From: Peribolospora baueri
Lineage: Eukaryota > Basidiomycota > Peribolosporomycetes > Peribolosporales > Peribolosporaceae
DNA length: 64,000 nucleotides
Direction: 5' to 3'
Assembly: GCA_029717555.1 (NCBI GenBank)
Contig: JAMDHS010000019.1
Coordinates: forward strand, 186,001 to 250,000
This document shows, in pieces, positions 31,550 through 43,884 of the stretch. How positions within the stretch are numbered: the stretch's first letter is position 1; each line of letters begins with the position of its first letter. The position numbers and the translations under genes were made by a program. The notes beneath the pieces are model-generated. The model did not search any database. It saw only the letters and a list, made by a program, of their open reading frames with translations, and was not told the origin of the DNA.

Positions 31550-32738
31550 TCACTTCCTCCACACCTCCACGGTCCAGTCCATGAAACAAGCGTCGACATC
31601 GAGTTTGAGTCGCGGAATACCTCAAAATCCATGGGGTCGGACAAATTCTTATGACACCTTTCCATCCGGACTGACACCTCGACCTCGTCCTTCCTGTCTC
31701 CGAACACCTCTTCTTTCCAGAGTCGGGTCCAAGACGAGGGGCTATGGGTGTAGTGGGGCGCTCCGAAATCTTTGTCGCCGAAGATGCCCTCCTGTTCGGG
31801 ACTTGCGACGTTGCAGCCGAAAAGAATGGTCGGTTTCTCGGCGGTCGAAGAAGACTCGAGGTTCAGGAGAGCGGCCAAGCGTTTGGCGAGTTTGAGCTGG
31901 GTGGGCTCGTCGAAGAGGTGGAAGAACTTTCCAGCATAGAGCGCCGTCACTTTTCCGCGCAAAGAGGAAAGGTCGCTCGGAGGCGAAGCGGGCGAAGAGG
32001 GAGGCAGAGAAGCGGGAGGCGCCTGGGAAGAATCGAAGAACGTGTCCGAGAAGATGTCACCCACGACAAACGTCACCAAACAGGTCGTCGGCGAGTCGCG
32101 GAAGAGGTCATAGCCCGATGCGACGAGGCCTAGGTAGGGAAGACACGAATCCGAAGGTGAACACACCCCTCACTGTGGATGCCCTTCAGGCCGGTCTTCT
32201 CAACGTTCACCTTCGTCCTCTCACCTTGCTCCAATTCGGTTGCAAAAGCCCTGTCACTGTCCCATCCATCAAAGACCAGCTTCCTTATGTCGACGCCAAA
32301 ACACACCCCAACGTCAAGGAAGACATGGTCGGCCCGGAAACGAGGCGAAGGAGGCTGACATTGAGCGAGCGCTATGGGATAGGATGGGTGCAAGGCTATG
32401 GCGAGGCAGATGTGGTGAAAGCACCCTGGTGGGGTTGGTCGGGGCACGGGCACGGTGGTGAAGGACAAGGTCTGATTGAGCAAAAGCGTCTCGTATATCA
32501 TATACGAACGACAAGACCGCTTGGGCGCTCGCCGCGCTCATAGACTCACAGATGCAAGGATATGGGTGGGCCGTCTCGTAAGCTTTCTTGGTGACGCTGA
32601 TGAGGTGATCTTTCAGTTCCGCCTCATCGTCGATCCCGGTAGCTTTGCGAAAGAAGTCGAGGTCGTCTCGAACCAGGCTGTAGGCGGAAGGATCAAAAGG
32701 GGGGTACAAGATACCTTTGGCTTGGTTTCCGGGGCCAT
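31550..32738 (-). pseudogene. Fungal SAM-dependent methyltransferase, frame broken twice
   Basis: Homologs share an order visible here: ILYPPFDPSAYSL, LDFFRKATGIDDEAELKDHL, YPYPCIW, HPSYPIAL, VFLDVGVCFGVDIRKLVFDG (SAM-binding motif I), SGYDLFRDS, VTFVVGDIFSD, LYAGKFFHLFDE, LAKRLAALL, then a VEVWRK end. Introns after YPCI (32550/32425) and after ELEQ (32225/32129) join well. The ATG with good context (32736-32738, MAPETKPK) is one base out of frame with the next conserved block. The conserved tail (FMDWTVEVWRK, stop 31550-31552) is also one base out of frame with the body near 31590-31610. Either both are one-base sequence errors or the gene is a recent pseudogene. The catalytic motifs in between are whole. 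Substrate unknown; related fungal genes often sit near secondary-metabolite clusters, but none is seen here. Confidence 0.65.
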
Positions 32739-34969
32739 GGTGGGTATAGGAAATCGAATAAACCAAGCACACACTCTCTCTCTCACGAACCCGGCCGATC
32801 TATACCTTTTCGAGGCCGTGCGCCGTCGGCAGCTGGGAACGGAGACATCGCGCGGATGGGTGTTTCTGCACTATAACAGCGCGCCGAACCCGTGCATGCT
32901 TAGACATCGTCGTTGCACCGCGGAGGTGGCACGGCCGAGGTACCAGCCAGGGTATATATATAACGTGATTCTGATGACGATCGAGAGCCGAACGGCGGCG
33001 GTATGGGACTTGTTTCGGATTAAACGGCGAACAGAAATGAACTGCTGTCGCGGCGCGTGAGACAGGTCGCAGCACGTGGCGGCAGCCCGCCGTGACTGGC
33101 GGAGAGTCGAGGACGACTGGGAGAGAGATAAAGCGGATCTGACGCTCCTCTCGAAGCGGCGCGGTCACAGGTGGGTGGCCTGGTGCTTCTGAGGCTCATC
33201 CGTGCTCGCGCATGCGCTCGGACGTATTCGACCTCTTAGGGTAGGTACAACATCAATCAATCAAGTCGTATGACATGCATGCCATGGTCGCCCTTCGAGG
33301 CCGTCGGGTTAGCTTGCCGTCTTCCTTCTTGCATGAACGCGCCGCTCCGCGCCTGCGAGGGTGGATCAACGTGGTAAGAGGATCGACGCAAGACAATTAG
33401 GGCCATCACCAGACCACCATTACGGCCGAGGGCTTGGGAGATGTCGAGACGCGGCCGCAAAATTGCCGAAGGAACTTGCTTTTCTTAACAACAGTCACTA
33501 CTTGGGTCCGCGTTCTACATGGAGGAGCAGAAAGGGCGGCTCAATAAGATCAAAGACAGGGCCGACGACGTCCGGCTCCGGGCGTTAAGCCGAGGCCGAG
33601 GACAATGAAGACTACTGGGACCGGTTGTGGCGAATTTAGGACCAGGAGCATGAGATGTGTTGAAGCCTTGCTTGCAAGGAAGGTTTTAGGGTATGAGTAC
33701 GTGAGACCTGTTGTGGATGGACTTTGCCAGGCCGACCAGATCACTGCCTTCGTCCGTAGAAGCCCCGTCCCCGTCCCCGCAACGCGGCTGCGGCGACAAC
33801 TCTGGCTCAAGCCGGCCAGGCCCGGTTGACACGGCCGCTAAGGTGTTCAAGATAGGGGCCGCTGCGAGTCATGTCACTTGTCTAACTACTCCGTCCGTGA
33901 CCTCCTGCCGTGCTGCTCCTTGTTGCGCTCGACGGGTGGCCGATCGGCGTTGTGGAGGAGCGTCGTGCTGACATGGGGGGCGCAGAGCAACGCACCTGCG
34001 GCGTGTAGCGCACTCAACAGGAAACACCGTGTCTGCCTATCTTGCACCTAGCCTGAGCATGGACCTGAGCATGGACCTGGTCGTGCTGTGAGAGCGCGAG
34101 AGATGGAAAATAAACAGAGGCGAAAGGAGTGGGAGTGAGTTCTGAGCGTATTTCGAGCGCGCCGGTGGGACGGTGGGGCTAAGCGCGTGGGAACGGGCGT
34201 TCGTTTGATCTCCAAGCCAAGCCAAGCCAAGCCCTTGACATGAGGTTCGTAGACGCGCCGCGCCGACGAAACAAGCCATGGTGACCCGTCAGGCCGCTTG
34301 GGCGGTTAAACATGCGCAGAAAGACGACGCTGAGAAGCAAAAGGGGGGGGGCGTCTGCGAAGCGGTGCCGGACGGGGGAGCGGCTTCTGTGGCTCGAGGA
34401 AGCCCAGTGAGCGGTGTTGGTGTGAGACCAGCAAGCGGACGAACCGTCTGTCCGTCGTCTGCGTGCGTCGTGTCGTGTTTTCCCGCCCGCGACTGTCGTC
34501 GGCCGAAGTGGGTGTGGTGCTGCGGCATTGGATGCGATTGCCTCTGATCAGCGCCGGCCATCATCATTGCGTCGGCAAGAACTGAACAGAACACAACACA
34601 ACACCAACCAACAACCACCGACTGACGACTTACTGACCAACCACCGCCATCAACCGTCGCCCTTAGCCCATCGTCGGCCCCGCCGTCGTCCTCCCTCCCA
34701 CCTCCATCCTCGCCCCTTCGTCCCCCCACCGCCATCCCCTCCTACGAGCCTTCGCTCCCCCTCCCACCCCGCTTCCGCCCCCGCGCTCACGACCACGAAC
34801 AGAAACCCACCCCCGCCCACCACGCCGTTTTGCTCCCATTCTTCCCCGGAGAGGATCGCCCTCCAGGTCGACCCAGCCGGCTGCCCGCCTCGCCGTCGCT
34901 CCTCGACCCTCGCGGGCGATCCTTTCCTCCTCGTCTGCCCCTCCCCACTACGCTCCTTCTCCCTCCGCC
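32739..34969. other. Long intergenic region upstream of the kinase
   Basis: 2.2 kb with no supported gene. Includes a CCAAG repeat (34212-34233), a G-run at 34345-34352, ACAAC units (34588-34616) and a C-rich pyrimidine leader from about 34640 to the kinase ATG. Frames with Pro/Ser/Arg composition there are UTR shadows. Confidence 0.55.
34212..34233. repeat. CCAAG pentanucleotide repeat
   Basis: Four CCAAG units. The same unit recurs at 43816-43884. Confidence 0.85.
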
Positions 34970-35967
34970 ATGTCCTCAGCGTCGTCAGGCACCACCCCCG
35001 ATCCCGCTGACCGCCATGCCCGATGCTCCGATGATGTCGTCGCTCCTGCTGGCTCTTCCACGACCACCACGACCACCGCCGCCACCGCCATGTCCACGAT
35101 GACCACGACCACGGCGCCCGCCGCGCCCGCTGTGCCCCCCACGCCCGTCGAGACGTACCGTCTCCGCCTCACCACCCACGCGCCCACCCAGAAACGGATG
35201 ATCAACCAGTACGTCATCCTCGCCGAACTCGGCCGCGGCGTCCACGGCAAGGTCCGCCTCGCACTCGACAGCGACACCGGACAGAAGGTGGCGATCAAGA
35301 TCGTGGAGAGGGAGACCAGGGCGAGGAGGTTACTCCCCTCCTCCGCCCACTCCGACGCGTTCCCCTCACCCCCGTCCCCTCCGCCTCCTCCGACCCCTTC
35401 CTCTCTCGCCTACCTGCCATCGCTTCCCTCCGCCTTCCACCCCTCCCCTTCCAACCCTCACCTGCCTCAACACCTCCTCCCTTCCGCCGCCAGATCGGCC
35501 GGCGCCAGCGGCGCCGAGTCCTTCGGGATGCCGTGGACAACGGATAAGAAAGTGCGCAGGGAGATGGCCATCATGAAGAAGCTCTCGCATGAGAACGTCG
35601 TCCGGCTCAAGGAGGTCATTGATGACCCAAAGAGCAAGAAGGTGTTTATGGGTCAGTTCCGACGTCTTTTTCTCCCCTCTTTGTTCTTTGCCCGAATCCT
35701 CGTTTGACTTGATATCGGTCTTTCACACACTCGTAGTGCTAGAATACATGGAAGGAGGACAGGTGGAGTGGACACAGGACGACAGGCCCAAGCTCATCGT
35801 CGAGGAGGCCCGGCAGACAATACGAGACGTCGTTCTTGGCTTGGAGTATCGTGCGTATGCATCTCCGATCCGCCTCCTCTTCCGGGCCTTCTCATGTTGA
35901 CCCCGTCGCGCTCCCTCTGCGCTCCTCGGTTGTTCGTGCCACCGCGACAGTACACTACCAAGGCATC

Positions 35968-35999
<32 letters not shown>

Positions 36000-38261
36000 C
36001 TGGACGGCCGACCACCGCGTCAAGATCTCCGACTTTGGTGTCTCCCACTTTTCGTACGCCCTCTACACCCAGCAGCTCGGCGTCGCTGCCGGTTCCCCCT
36101 CATCATCCGACTTCACTGACCCTTTCCTGTTGGACGATCACGAGCTCGCCAAGACCGCTGGCAGTCCCGCCTTCTTCGCTCCTGAATTGTGTTTCAGCGG
36201 CGACACGACTGTTCGCGGTCCGGAGACGTCGGAGGTGGCGGTCGCGGACGGAGGTAGGAAACCGTTTCGTTTCGTCGGCGGGGGCAACAGCAACGCCAGC
36301 AGTCCGGGTACGAGCACGCCCACGAGCGAGACGCGCCCGAGTGCGACGACCGCCTCCTCCTCTGCCGACGCGGCCGATGCGCCGAGCATGGGCGTCTCGA
36401 TGTCGGCGAGCGGGAGCGGCGGCGGCGGCGGCGGCGGCGATGCGGAGGCCACCACCGCAGACGCTATGAGACCGCCCCGGCCTCCATTTCGCAAGACCCA
36501 CTCCCACTCGTCCGCCCACTCCAACACGAGCACGGCGAGCAATTCTACGCGAAGAGCGAGCCGCGCTCACGTTCATCCGCACCCTCTCTCCGCCTCCGGC
36601 CCTTCATGGCCGTTTGGCTCATCATCATCATCGGACGGCGCCGCCGGCGCGGGCGAGGAACCTCCGAGGGAGGCGTCTCCGCCGCCGCGTCCGCCGATCA
36701 CCAAGGCCATCGACGTCTGGGCGCTCGGTGTAACGCTCTACTGCCTCCTCTTCGGCCACGCCCCATTCGACGCAGAGACCGAGTTCCTCCTCTTCTCCAT
36801 CATACCGAATCAGGACTTTGAGGTGCCCGAGTTCATGGGCGCCGATCGAGTCCTCGTGGGGCCGAGGAAACGGAGGACGAGGACAAGGGACGGCCGATGG
36901 GTCATGGACGCTGAGGACAAGGCGAGGATAGCCGAGCTGGATGAGGACGCCAAGCTGGTGCTCGATCTGTTGGACAGGCTGTTGGAGAAGGACCCGATCA
37001 AGAGGATCAAGCTCGAGGAGGTCAAGGTGAGAGCTTGGTTTCTTTTTCCGACCGTCGGGGCGCGGCCGGGGACACGGCGGGACAAGTCATGAGTCCAAAC
37101 GGGCGATCCTGATCTCTTCCGTTTCACTTCGTCTGTTTTTTTTCTTCCCTCGCCTGGCAGAGACACCCGTGGCTCACGCGCAATCTCCAAGACGCCAACG
37201 CTTGGCTGGACGAGACCGCGCCCGAGCAGCACTCCATCGTCCAGGTCACCCCGGCCGAAGTGGAGGGCGCGCTGACGGCGTTCAGCAAGAAGCTCAAGAA
37301 GAGCATCCAGAGACTTCAGTCCAAGCTCTTTGGGCCCTTCTCCAGCTCGACTCGGTCGCGCTCCAAGAGCGTCAGTTCGGCGTGCACTTCCGTCAGCACC
37401 GGTTGCGCCGGCGACGTTACCGACTCGCTCGGCTCGGACGTCGAGGAGCTCACCGACGGCACGAGCATCAGCACGGCCAGCCGGAGCGCGGTGCCGAGCC
37501 GGGCAGGATCGCTGAAAGCGTCTCAAAAGGGTCGGGGCCCTTCATCTGAATCGTCTCCGACGGCGCAGGCTCAGGTCGTACGCTCCAGTCCGAGCCCGCC
37601 CTTCTCACTTCTCTCCCCCAGTAGCATCGCCTCCCGTCTCTCCGCAACCGACATGCGGCGCGCTAGCTCAGACTCGCTCTCGGCCTTTCAGAACGCCGCC
37701 GGCGCCGGCGCCGCCTCCGGGTCCACGTCCACGTCGACGACGGGGGGAGGCGGCGGCGGGAGTGGCAGCAGCGCCGCATCGAGCCTCAAGCCTCCCTCTC
37801 GTCTCTCCAACCTCTTTCGCACCCGCCTCCGCACGCCCCGCTCCGCCGACCCCGTGCGGCAGCCGGTCGCAAGAAGCGGCGGCGGCGGCATGGTCAGTCC
37901 GGACTTGCGTATGCCGGTGAGCGCTGACGCGGCGCGCACGACGATCGCTCACAGTCGACGGTCCTTGGACGACCGTCTCGGCGTGTCAGCTGGTGGTGGC
38001 TTGGACAGAGACAAGAACGGAGACGGGGGCAGGGACGGGGACGACCGAAGTCGAACGAGCGGCGAGGTGGGTGACGAGGAGGAGACCGGGCTGGCCCACC
38101 TCGAGTTGGAGGACGACGGCGCAGCACCGGGCGCCGCCGTCCACCTGCGACACAGAAGGGGCGAAAACGAGGAGGCGGAGGAAGACGACGTAGATCTCGA
38201 CCTAGACTTTTCCGACGACGATCTGGACGACGGCAGCGCCGAACTAGCCGTACTTCCTTGA
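34970..38261 (+). CDS. Snf1-activating (CaMKK-like) Ser/Thr kinase
   Basis: Four exons (34970-35651, 35737-35850, 35951-37026, 37161-38261) give 990 aa. The kinase domain spans about 80-630. YVILAELGRGVHGKVRLA is the Gly loop and KVAIKIV holds the Lys; after an insert of about 65 aa comes RREMAIMKKLSHENVVRL (alpha C). IHRDIKPANLLW is the catalytic loop, KISDFGVSHF the DFG and TAGSPAFFAPEL the APE segment. A Ser/Gly/His-rich insert of about 160 aa precedes KAIDVWALGVTLYCLLFGHAPF; the domain ends RHPWLT. The SGTAGSPAFFAPE-type loop and the VTPAEVEGAL block just after the domain fit fungal CaMKK-like kinases that phosphorylate Snf1/AMPK (S. cerevisiae Sak1/Tos3/Elm1, S. pombe Ssp1). The last 330 aa are disordered and end acidic (DLDLDFSDDDLDD). 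Which of those kinases it equals cannot be told. Confidence 0.9.
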
Positions 38262-38613
38262 CTACGTACGCTCTCTTTTGTTGTACATGTTTTTTTTTGC
38301 CATATAATAGATTGCGGAGATTTTCTCCTCGACCCTTTTCTTCTTTCTTTCTTTCGAGCAAACCCATTTCGTTCATCTCACAGATCCGCACAAACGCCAA
38401 ACGCGCTCGGCATCACATCGCTGATGCGGGTCATCGTCGATGCCCGAAGTAGAGTAGAAGTAGGTGTACAAGTAGAGGGGGATGGGAGGTGTTGGGTGAG
38501 AGGGGGCGTCATTGCGTCATCGGTTTAAGGATTTGACGAGTATCGGACACTGGAGGGGGGCATCTTTCAAGACGATCTTCGCCCGCTTGGGCCGACGGCG
38601 AGGGGGTGGGTGT
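38262..38613. other. Convergent intergenic region
   Basis: 352 bp between the kinase stop and the 3' end of the next minus-strand gene. T-rich (38281-38355), with a possible polyadenylation area; no ORF supported. Confidence 0.6.
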
Positions 38614-39598
38614 TCACGAAACCCCTGTTTGTTTGGCGCGGAGGAGCGATTGGTGGAAGCTAGGCGGCGTCTTATGGCGCCTGTCCACTTGCTTCTTCAT
38701 GACCGGAGGATGCTTCTTGGCCGCGTGCGTCGCGAGCGCCGAAGGCTGCTTGAAGATCTGATCGCTGACGGCCCTGCGCACAAAGTCACCTTCCCTCTCG
38801 CGCAGATGCTGGACGGCGGGTGGAGGGGTCACGTCCCCAGGCCGCCGCTCCTCACGAGATGAGGTTGGAGTTGGGGCCCTTGCTTGTCCGCCGAGGCCGT
38901 CATACAAGTGTTCACCTTTCACAAGACCTCTGATGCCAATGCCGTGACCGGTGAGATCTGGCGAAAGGGAAGCAAAAGGTTCATGGTAGTAAGGGGCATG
39001 CCAGGCCCCATGTTTTCCGATACACAAAATGAATCTCACCATCTGGAACGCCATAACCAAGGCCGCCGCCTTCGGCCATTTCATAGAGCTTAGACCCTGC
39101 CGGAGAATGGAACAGGGGAGACTCGTCCTCCAACTCGTCCTCCTCACTGCTTCCTCCTTCATCACGTGTGAGCTCAGGCATGACGGGTAGCGGGTGCGGG
39201 GCAGGGAGGTATTCGCTCCTGTCCTGAACTGGCTCCTCATGCCCTGGGTTACTACCACCTTGCTTCGAGTGGCCTGGGTTGTGTCCACCATACCCGTGCC
39301 CGGGGCTTCTTCCTCTGGGAGCGGTGACTCGCTCGTCTTGACCTTTGACTTTGCAGGCAAGTGGACGAAGGTCAGACTTCTCCTTCCCCTGTCTCTCTTC
39401 TGCATTGCCAGGCTTGCCGATCTTGTTATCATGAGTTCTGCCAGTGCTGCTGTGGGAGCCGGTGGTGCCAATAGGGATGGAGATAGTTTCGCCCATTCGC
39501 ACATGCTTCTGTGCTATGCTAGGCTCCTCTCCCTGCTGTCGGACCCTCTCGCCTGTGGACAGGGATGCCTTTGTCGGCTTGGCACTGGCCGCGGCCAT
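38614..39598 (-). CDS. Polar unknown protein, 300 aa
   Basis: Two exons (39598-39040, 38957-38614) joined by a GT-AG intron that restores frame. ATG at 39596-39598. Very hydrophilic: Lys/Arg/Gly-rich N-terminal half with GHGYGGHNPGHSKQGG-type repeats, an acidic patch (SSEEDELEDES), then across the splice GLGYGVPDDLTGHGIGIRGL and GEHLYDGLGGQ, and a basic C-terminus. No family recognised. The GLGYG/GHGIGIRG patch crossing the intron argues that the splice is real. Could be a nucleic-acid- or chromatin-associated disordered protein; that is a guess. Confidence 0.5.
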
Positions 39599-39636
39599 TC
39601 TGTGTTATATCACCATTGCAGTGATGAAGAAGGGCG

Positions 39637-40851
39637 TTAGTTGATCAAATTCCGTAGAAGATAAGAGGGTGAGTCACTATTCAAAGAGAAGGCCCACATG
39701 GGAGCGTGTTTGTGCTGCTGTTTTATGTCTCTGCCAGTCGAGCGTCGCCCGAGTTCGCCGTAGACGTCCGGGTTGGGTACGTCAAGTTGGACGACCGCCT
39801 CCGCCGTCTGATAAGGCTTCTCAATGAGACGGTGGTGTAGGATGTGGAGTGTGTGTATAAGGGTGGTGTAGAGCTCCGCTAGAGCGCTAATTGTGAAAGT
39901 CGAGAGAAAAGTTGCAGGTGGAGCCCTATAGGACGTGTTTTTCAGCGTATCAGCACATGGCGTACTGCTCACTGTCGCAGGAATAATTTCTATTGCTCAT
40001 TCCATTCCACCCACCAGAGTCTTTTGAATGGCAGCCAATCGAGGCCACTCGAACCACGCCAGTGCTCCTCAATGGCTGTGACGAACAAGAGAGCTTGCTT
40101 TCTGACCTGGCTATCAAACCCACTGACGACGGCGTCTGTTTCCGTTGGGGTTTGAACGCCTGACTGCGCAGCCGGGTTGAGGTGAAGGATGGTGGTGACG
40201 TCGAAGGAGAGCTCGGAAAATGGGAGGAAGTACGGAGCGAACGTCCGAGTAGAGTCGACGGTCACTTGCAGTGAGCTGGGACACGACACGATGCACGCGA
40301 CCACACAACAAGTCATGTCAGCCATTCTGAACAATCGCCGATGCGTGGCCGGCTTGGTGTGGCATTGGCATGGAGTGGAGAGGTCGGATGTTGTCGATGC
40401 CGTCAACTCACTCTGTATCCCACCGAATGCGATTGAGAATCACAGGCCGCTCTCGACCAAGCCACCGGACAGCACGACCAAGCTCGAAAAGGTGCTTGAA
40501 CCTCGACGCCCCCTGAATCCTCAACCCGGGGCCCGAGTAGAGGAGGCGGTCGGAGAAGAAGTTGTTGACGACCGCGTTGAAGTTGACGGGGTCCGAACTG
40601 AAGAAGTTGACGACGAGCTCTGTGGACGATGAAATGAGAGAGGAGAGGTGTCGCGGACCGTCGGAGGGCATGGGGTTTATTTTAAATACGTGCGACGGAA
40701 GACGTGCAAGTTTCCTTTCGTTGGTGAGCACGCTCGCAGGACGACCCGAGCCTGGCAGCGGGGATTGAGTATTACGAAGCCATGAGTAGAAAGGCTCAAA
40801 GTCGACTGACTGACCTTTGATCTCTTCCGTGTCCAGGTTGTAAGCGTCCAT
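39637..40851 (-). CDS. NTF2-like-fold protein with hydrophobic C-terminus
   Basis: Three exons (40851-40412, 40275-40015, 39925-39637), 329 aa, in frame. A pattern of alternating beta strands (ELVVNFFSSD, LLYSGPGLRIQG, FLPFSELSFDVTTILHLN) with an early helix (VVNNFFSDR) resembles SnoaL/NTF2-like proteins of fungi, often annotated 'SigF-like NTF2-like'. After LPFKRLW the third exon gives a hydrophobic helix pair (FLSTFTISALAELYTTLIHTL) that may anchor it to a membrane, then a polar tail. Function unknown. Its stop is 38 bp from the start of the 300-aa gene on the same strand, so the two may be co-transcribed or overlap in UTRs. Confidence 0.55.
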
Positions 40852-41160
40852 CCTGCCGTTGGCCGACGCAAACTAGGTCGTTAAATATTTTTAGACGATT
40901 TCTCGTCAACTGCTGCGAAGGAGAAGAAGAAGAGTGTCGAATTGACGGGAAGGAAGCGTCTCTGTTAAGTCGAACGGGCGCTGACAGAACAGCGGACATC
41001 GATCGTCGTTGCTCGATAGGAGATCGCATCGCGTGACGCCGTCACGTTTAAGGACCATGACTAATCGACAAAACTTTCAAGGGGCCGCATGGCATTTCAA
41101 GTTTCAAGTTTTAGGACATGTCGCACAATCATGTCATCCAACTCGAACCTCCTTGTCCGT
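40852..41160. other. Intergenic region downstream of DRG1
   Basis: 309 bp between the DRG1 stop and the start of the NTF2-like gene; AT-richer than its neighbours, no ORF supported. Confidence 0.6.
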
Positions 41161-43434
41161 TTACTTCTTGAAGATGCTGACGCAATCTTCGTCCTCGAGA
41201 ACGTGCTCCAAACCGACCCTGAATGAATCGTGGACGAGTACGTCAGAAGACCAGTTTTGTACAACGGAGAAGAGAGTGCCAGCTTGTACGAACGCCAAGC
41301 AGGCTGGCGACGAAAACTCACTTTTGACCTCTAGGGTGCTTGCTCGAAGTGCCCCACACCATGGCATACTTCATCTGCTTGGCGATCTCCTTGTGGATGG
41401 CGTTGCAAAAATCCTCTACCGTCGACTTACCCCGTCGGAGAACGACAGGAGAGCTGTAGTCCGGTGCCTGTCCTCGCGGCTTGGTGTAGACTCGAACGAG
41501 GTCGAGAGCCTCCCACATTTTCTGGAGCGGCAAACGGAGCGGCAAAAGGAACGGGAACGGTGAGATAGGGTCTAGTCCAGAAAACGAAACAGCGGCGGAG
41601 GGGAGAAAGCTCACATCCACGAGCTCGTCGTCAACGTTCATCCACATTTTCGAGGAGATGGGGACCGAGTTGGGGATCTTGTAAAGTAGGTCGAGCTCTT
41701 CGATCGATATCGCGTCCACCTAATCGAATTCAGAGCATAAGTGTGCAGATCATTAATTTCCCGTTGAAACGCGCGCGGACACAGGATGACGATTATTGCA
41801 AGTGGCACGGAAGACCCACCTTGTTGAGCACGTAAATTGCGGGAACGTAAACCCGGCCGCCTTCAACCACGTCGATGAGATCGTCCAAGGTAGCGTCACA
41901 CCGGAAGGCGATGTCAGCATTGGAGATACGGTACTCGCTGAGTACGGCCCTAATCTCGTCGTTCTCGAGATGCGTGAGGGGAACGGTCTGCGCGTGCGTT
42001 TGGAAAATATCGAACTCAGCGTATGGAATGTAAGAGATACTGTAAAGAAACGCAGAGACGCACGTTCGTAATGTTGATACCACCCCTGTCCTTCTTGCGG
42101 ACGACAATATTCGGTGGCTTCTTGTTGAGACGGATGCCGAAGCCTTCCAACTCGTTCTCAATGATCTTCTTGTCATTCTGCAAAAAAGGGAAGTTAAAAG
42201 CAATGGTCAACGTCGCTTGAAAACAGGAGAGGGACGTGACATGCTCACGAGAGGCTTGCAGACGTCCAGCACAATGAAGATGAGGTTACAGGTTCTCGCG
42301 ACTATAGGGAGATTGACGTGCAAACCCAATATAATGAGCTCATGCGTAGACAGACGACGATGCGGGCGCACGTAACGCTGGGCTCACCGGCGATGACCTG
42401 TCTTCCTCGTCCCTTGCCGTCCTTGGCTCCTTCGATGATACCGGCTGCGTCGCCGCAAATGAACACGAAATCCCAGCTTAAGTCTCTCCTCCTAAGCCGA
42501 TCGACGAGCAAAAATCGTGATGGAGAAAGGGACTCGGAAACCCACGCAAGTCAAGGATCTGGATCCTGGCTCCTCGCACTTCCATGGTACCCGGGACGGT
42601 CGTCAGCGTGGTGAACTCGTACGCGGCTGCCAGCGACTGGGTCCCGGTGAGGCCAGACATACTGCGTGTCAGATGTAACAAGGAGATGGACGTGAAAGAT
42701 CAGTACAACGTAGCCGAGCTCCGACGTCCCCGAGCACCGCACGCGAGCCGCACACCGACTTAGCCCCACAACCTTCTATAACTTTGCAGTCAAAAAACTC
42801 ACAGTGTGGACTTCCCGACCGATGGAAACCCAACGAATCCCACAGACGCAATTCCAGTCCTGGCCACGTCGAAGCCCACGCCGCCACCGCCTCCTCCGCC
42901 ACCGGAGGGGGCAATAAGCTCGCGCCTCAACTTAGCGAGCTTAGCTGTTACGGTTGGGCGGGAAGATTGAGTAGGAAAGAAGCAGGAAAATAAAAAAGAG
43001 GGCGCGTGGGTTCGTCAAGGAAAGGGAAGGGAAAGACGGGCAGGTGAGAAAACCAATCAGAGGCAGAGGGAATCCGCCATCTATCTGACTTCTTCTCCTC
43101 CACACCCTCCCACAATACAACGACCAACATGATCCAACCAAAAACCTGAACAGAGTCAAGCAGACGAGTCGCGCTTGACCCCTGAACTCACCCTTCAGCT
43201 GTCCCAGGTGGTAGCTCGTCGCCTTGTTCTTCTGCGTCCGAGCCATCTCGTCCTCGATCTCCTTGATCCTGCGGGATATTTGGCGGGTACAGTAAAAGGA
43301 TAGGTTCGGTACAACATGAATGAGAAGGCAATGAGCGATGGGACCGGATGTGACCATGAGAAGGGGGTTTATATTGCATGGAGAAAGAACGAGCACGAGC
43401 GGTAAACGGTTACTTACTTCTGCACCGTCGTCAT
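41161..43434 (-). CDS. RBG1: DRG1/Rbg1 family GTPase
   Basis: Eleven exons (43434-43418, 43268-43192, 42944-42803, 42661-42546, 42444-42388, 42301-42249, 42177-42064, 41987-41820, 41719-41615, 41521-41322, 41218-41161) encode 368 aa, the usual DRG1 length. Features: N-terminal helix ([20 protein letters not shown]), [17 protein letters not shown] (P-loop, about 68-82), [11 protein letters not shown] (switch I), [16 protein letters not shown] (G3), YVLNKVDAIS (G4), and a C-terminal TGS domain (VRVYTKPRG ... [13 protein letters not shown] ... [10 protein letters not shown]). A GV/Gly7 loop precedes the GTPase core. DRG1 works with Tma46/DFRP1 on translating ribosomes. The first exon is 17 nt. 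Confidence 0.95.
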
Positions 43435-43531
43435 ATTGGATATTTTCTCTCTATCTAGGTAGCTAGCTCAACGAACGAGCGTGGGTAAAAAAGCAACGTG
43501 ATGGAGGAATGAGGAAGTGGAGGAAAGCGAA

Positions 43532-43546
43532 GGGGGGGGGGGGGGG
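43532..43546. repeat. Run of 15 G
   Basis: A single uninterrupted homopolymer about 100 bp upstream of the DRG1 start codon. Confidence 0.9.
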
Positions 43547-43815
43547 TTGTACAAGTTGAACGCCAAAAGGCCGGGTGATGAACGATAGCAATGGTGGCGG
43601 TGGTGGTTGAGAAAAGAGTTCAGACGGCGCCGCGTCCTGGAAGGAAACCTGCAGCGGCAAGCTCGATCACGCACGCTCAGGTCGGAAATTCCGGTCTATT
43701 CACGAATTTCTATCTTTTCATTGCCGTCATTCCGCCTTTGTAGAGGTAGGACGTCCGGGAAGTCATCCACTGTTTGGACCAGAGCTCGCACGTTCTTTTT
43801 CGAACAAATTATTCA

Positions 43816-43884
43816 TAACCAGCCAAGCCAGCCAGCCATAGCCAAGCCAAGCCATGCCAAACCATGCCAGGCCAGGCCAGACCA
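43816..43884. repeat. CCAAG/CCAGC/CCAGG pentamer cluster
   Basis: Diverged tandem pentamers (AGCCA, AAGCC, ATGCC, AGGCC) just downstream of the TCTP stop; also related to the 34212-34233 repeat. Confidence 0.8.
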
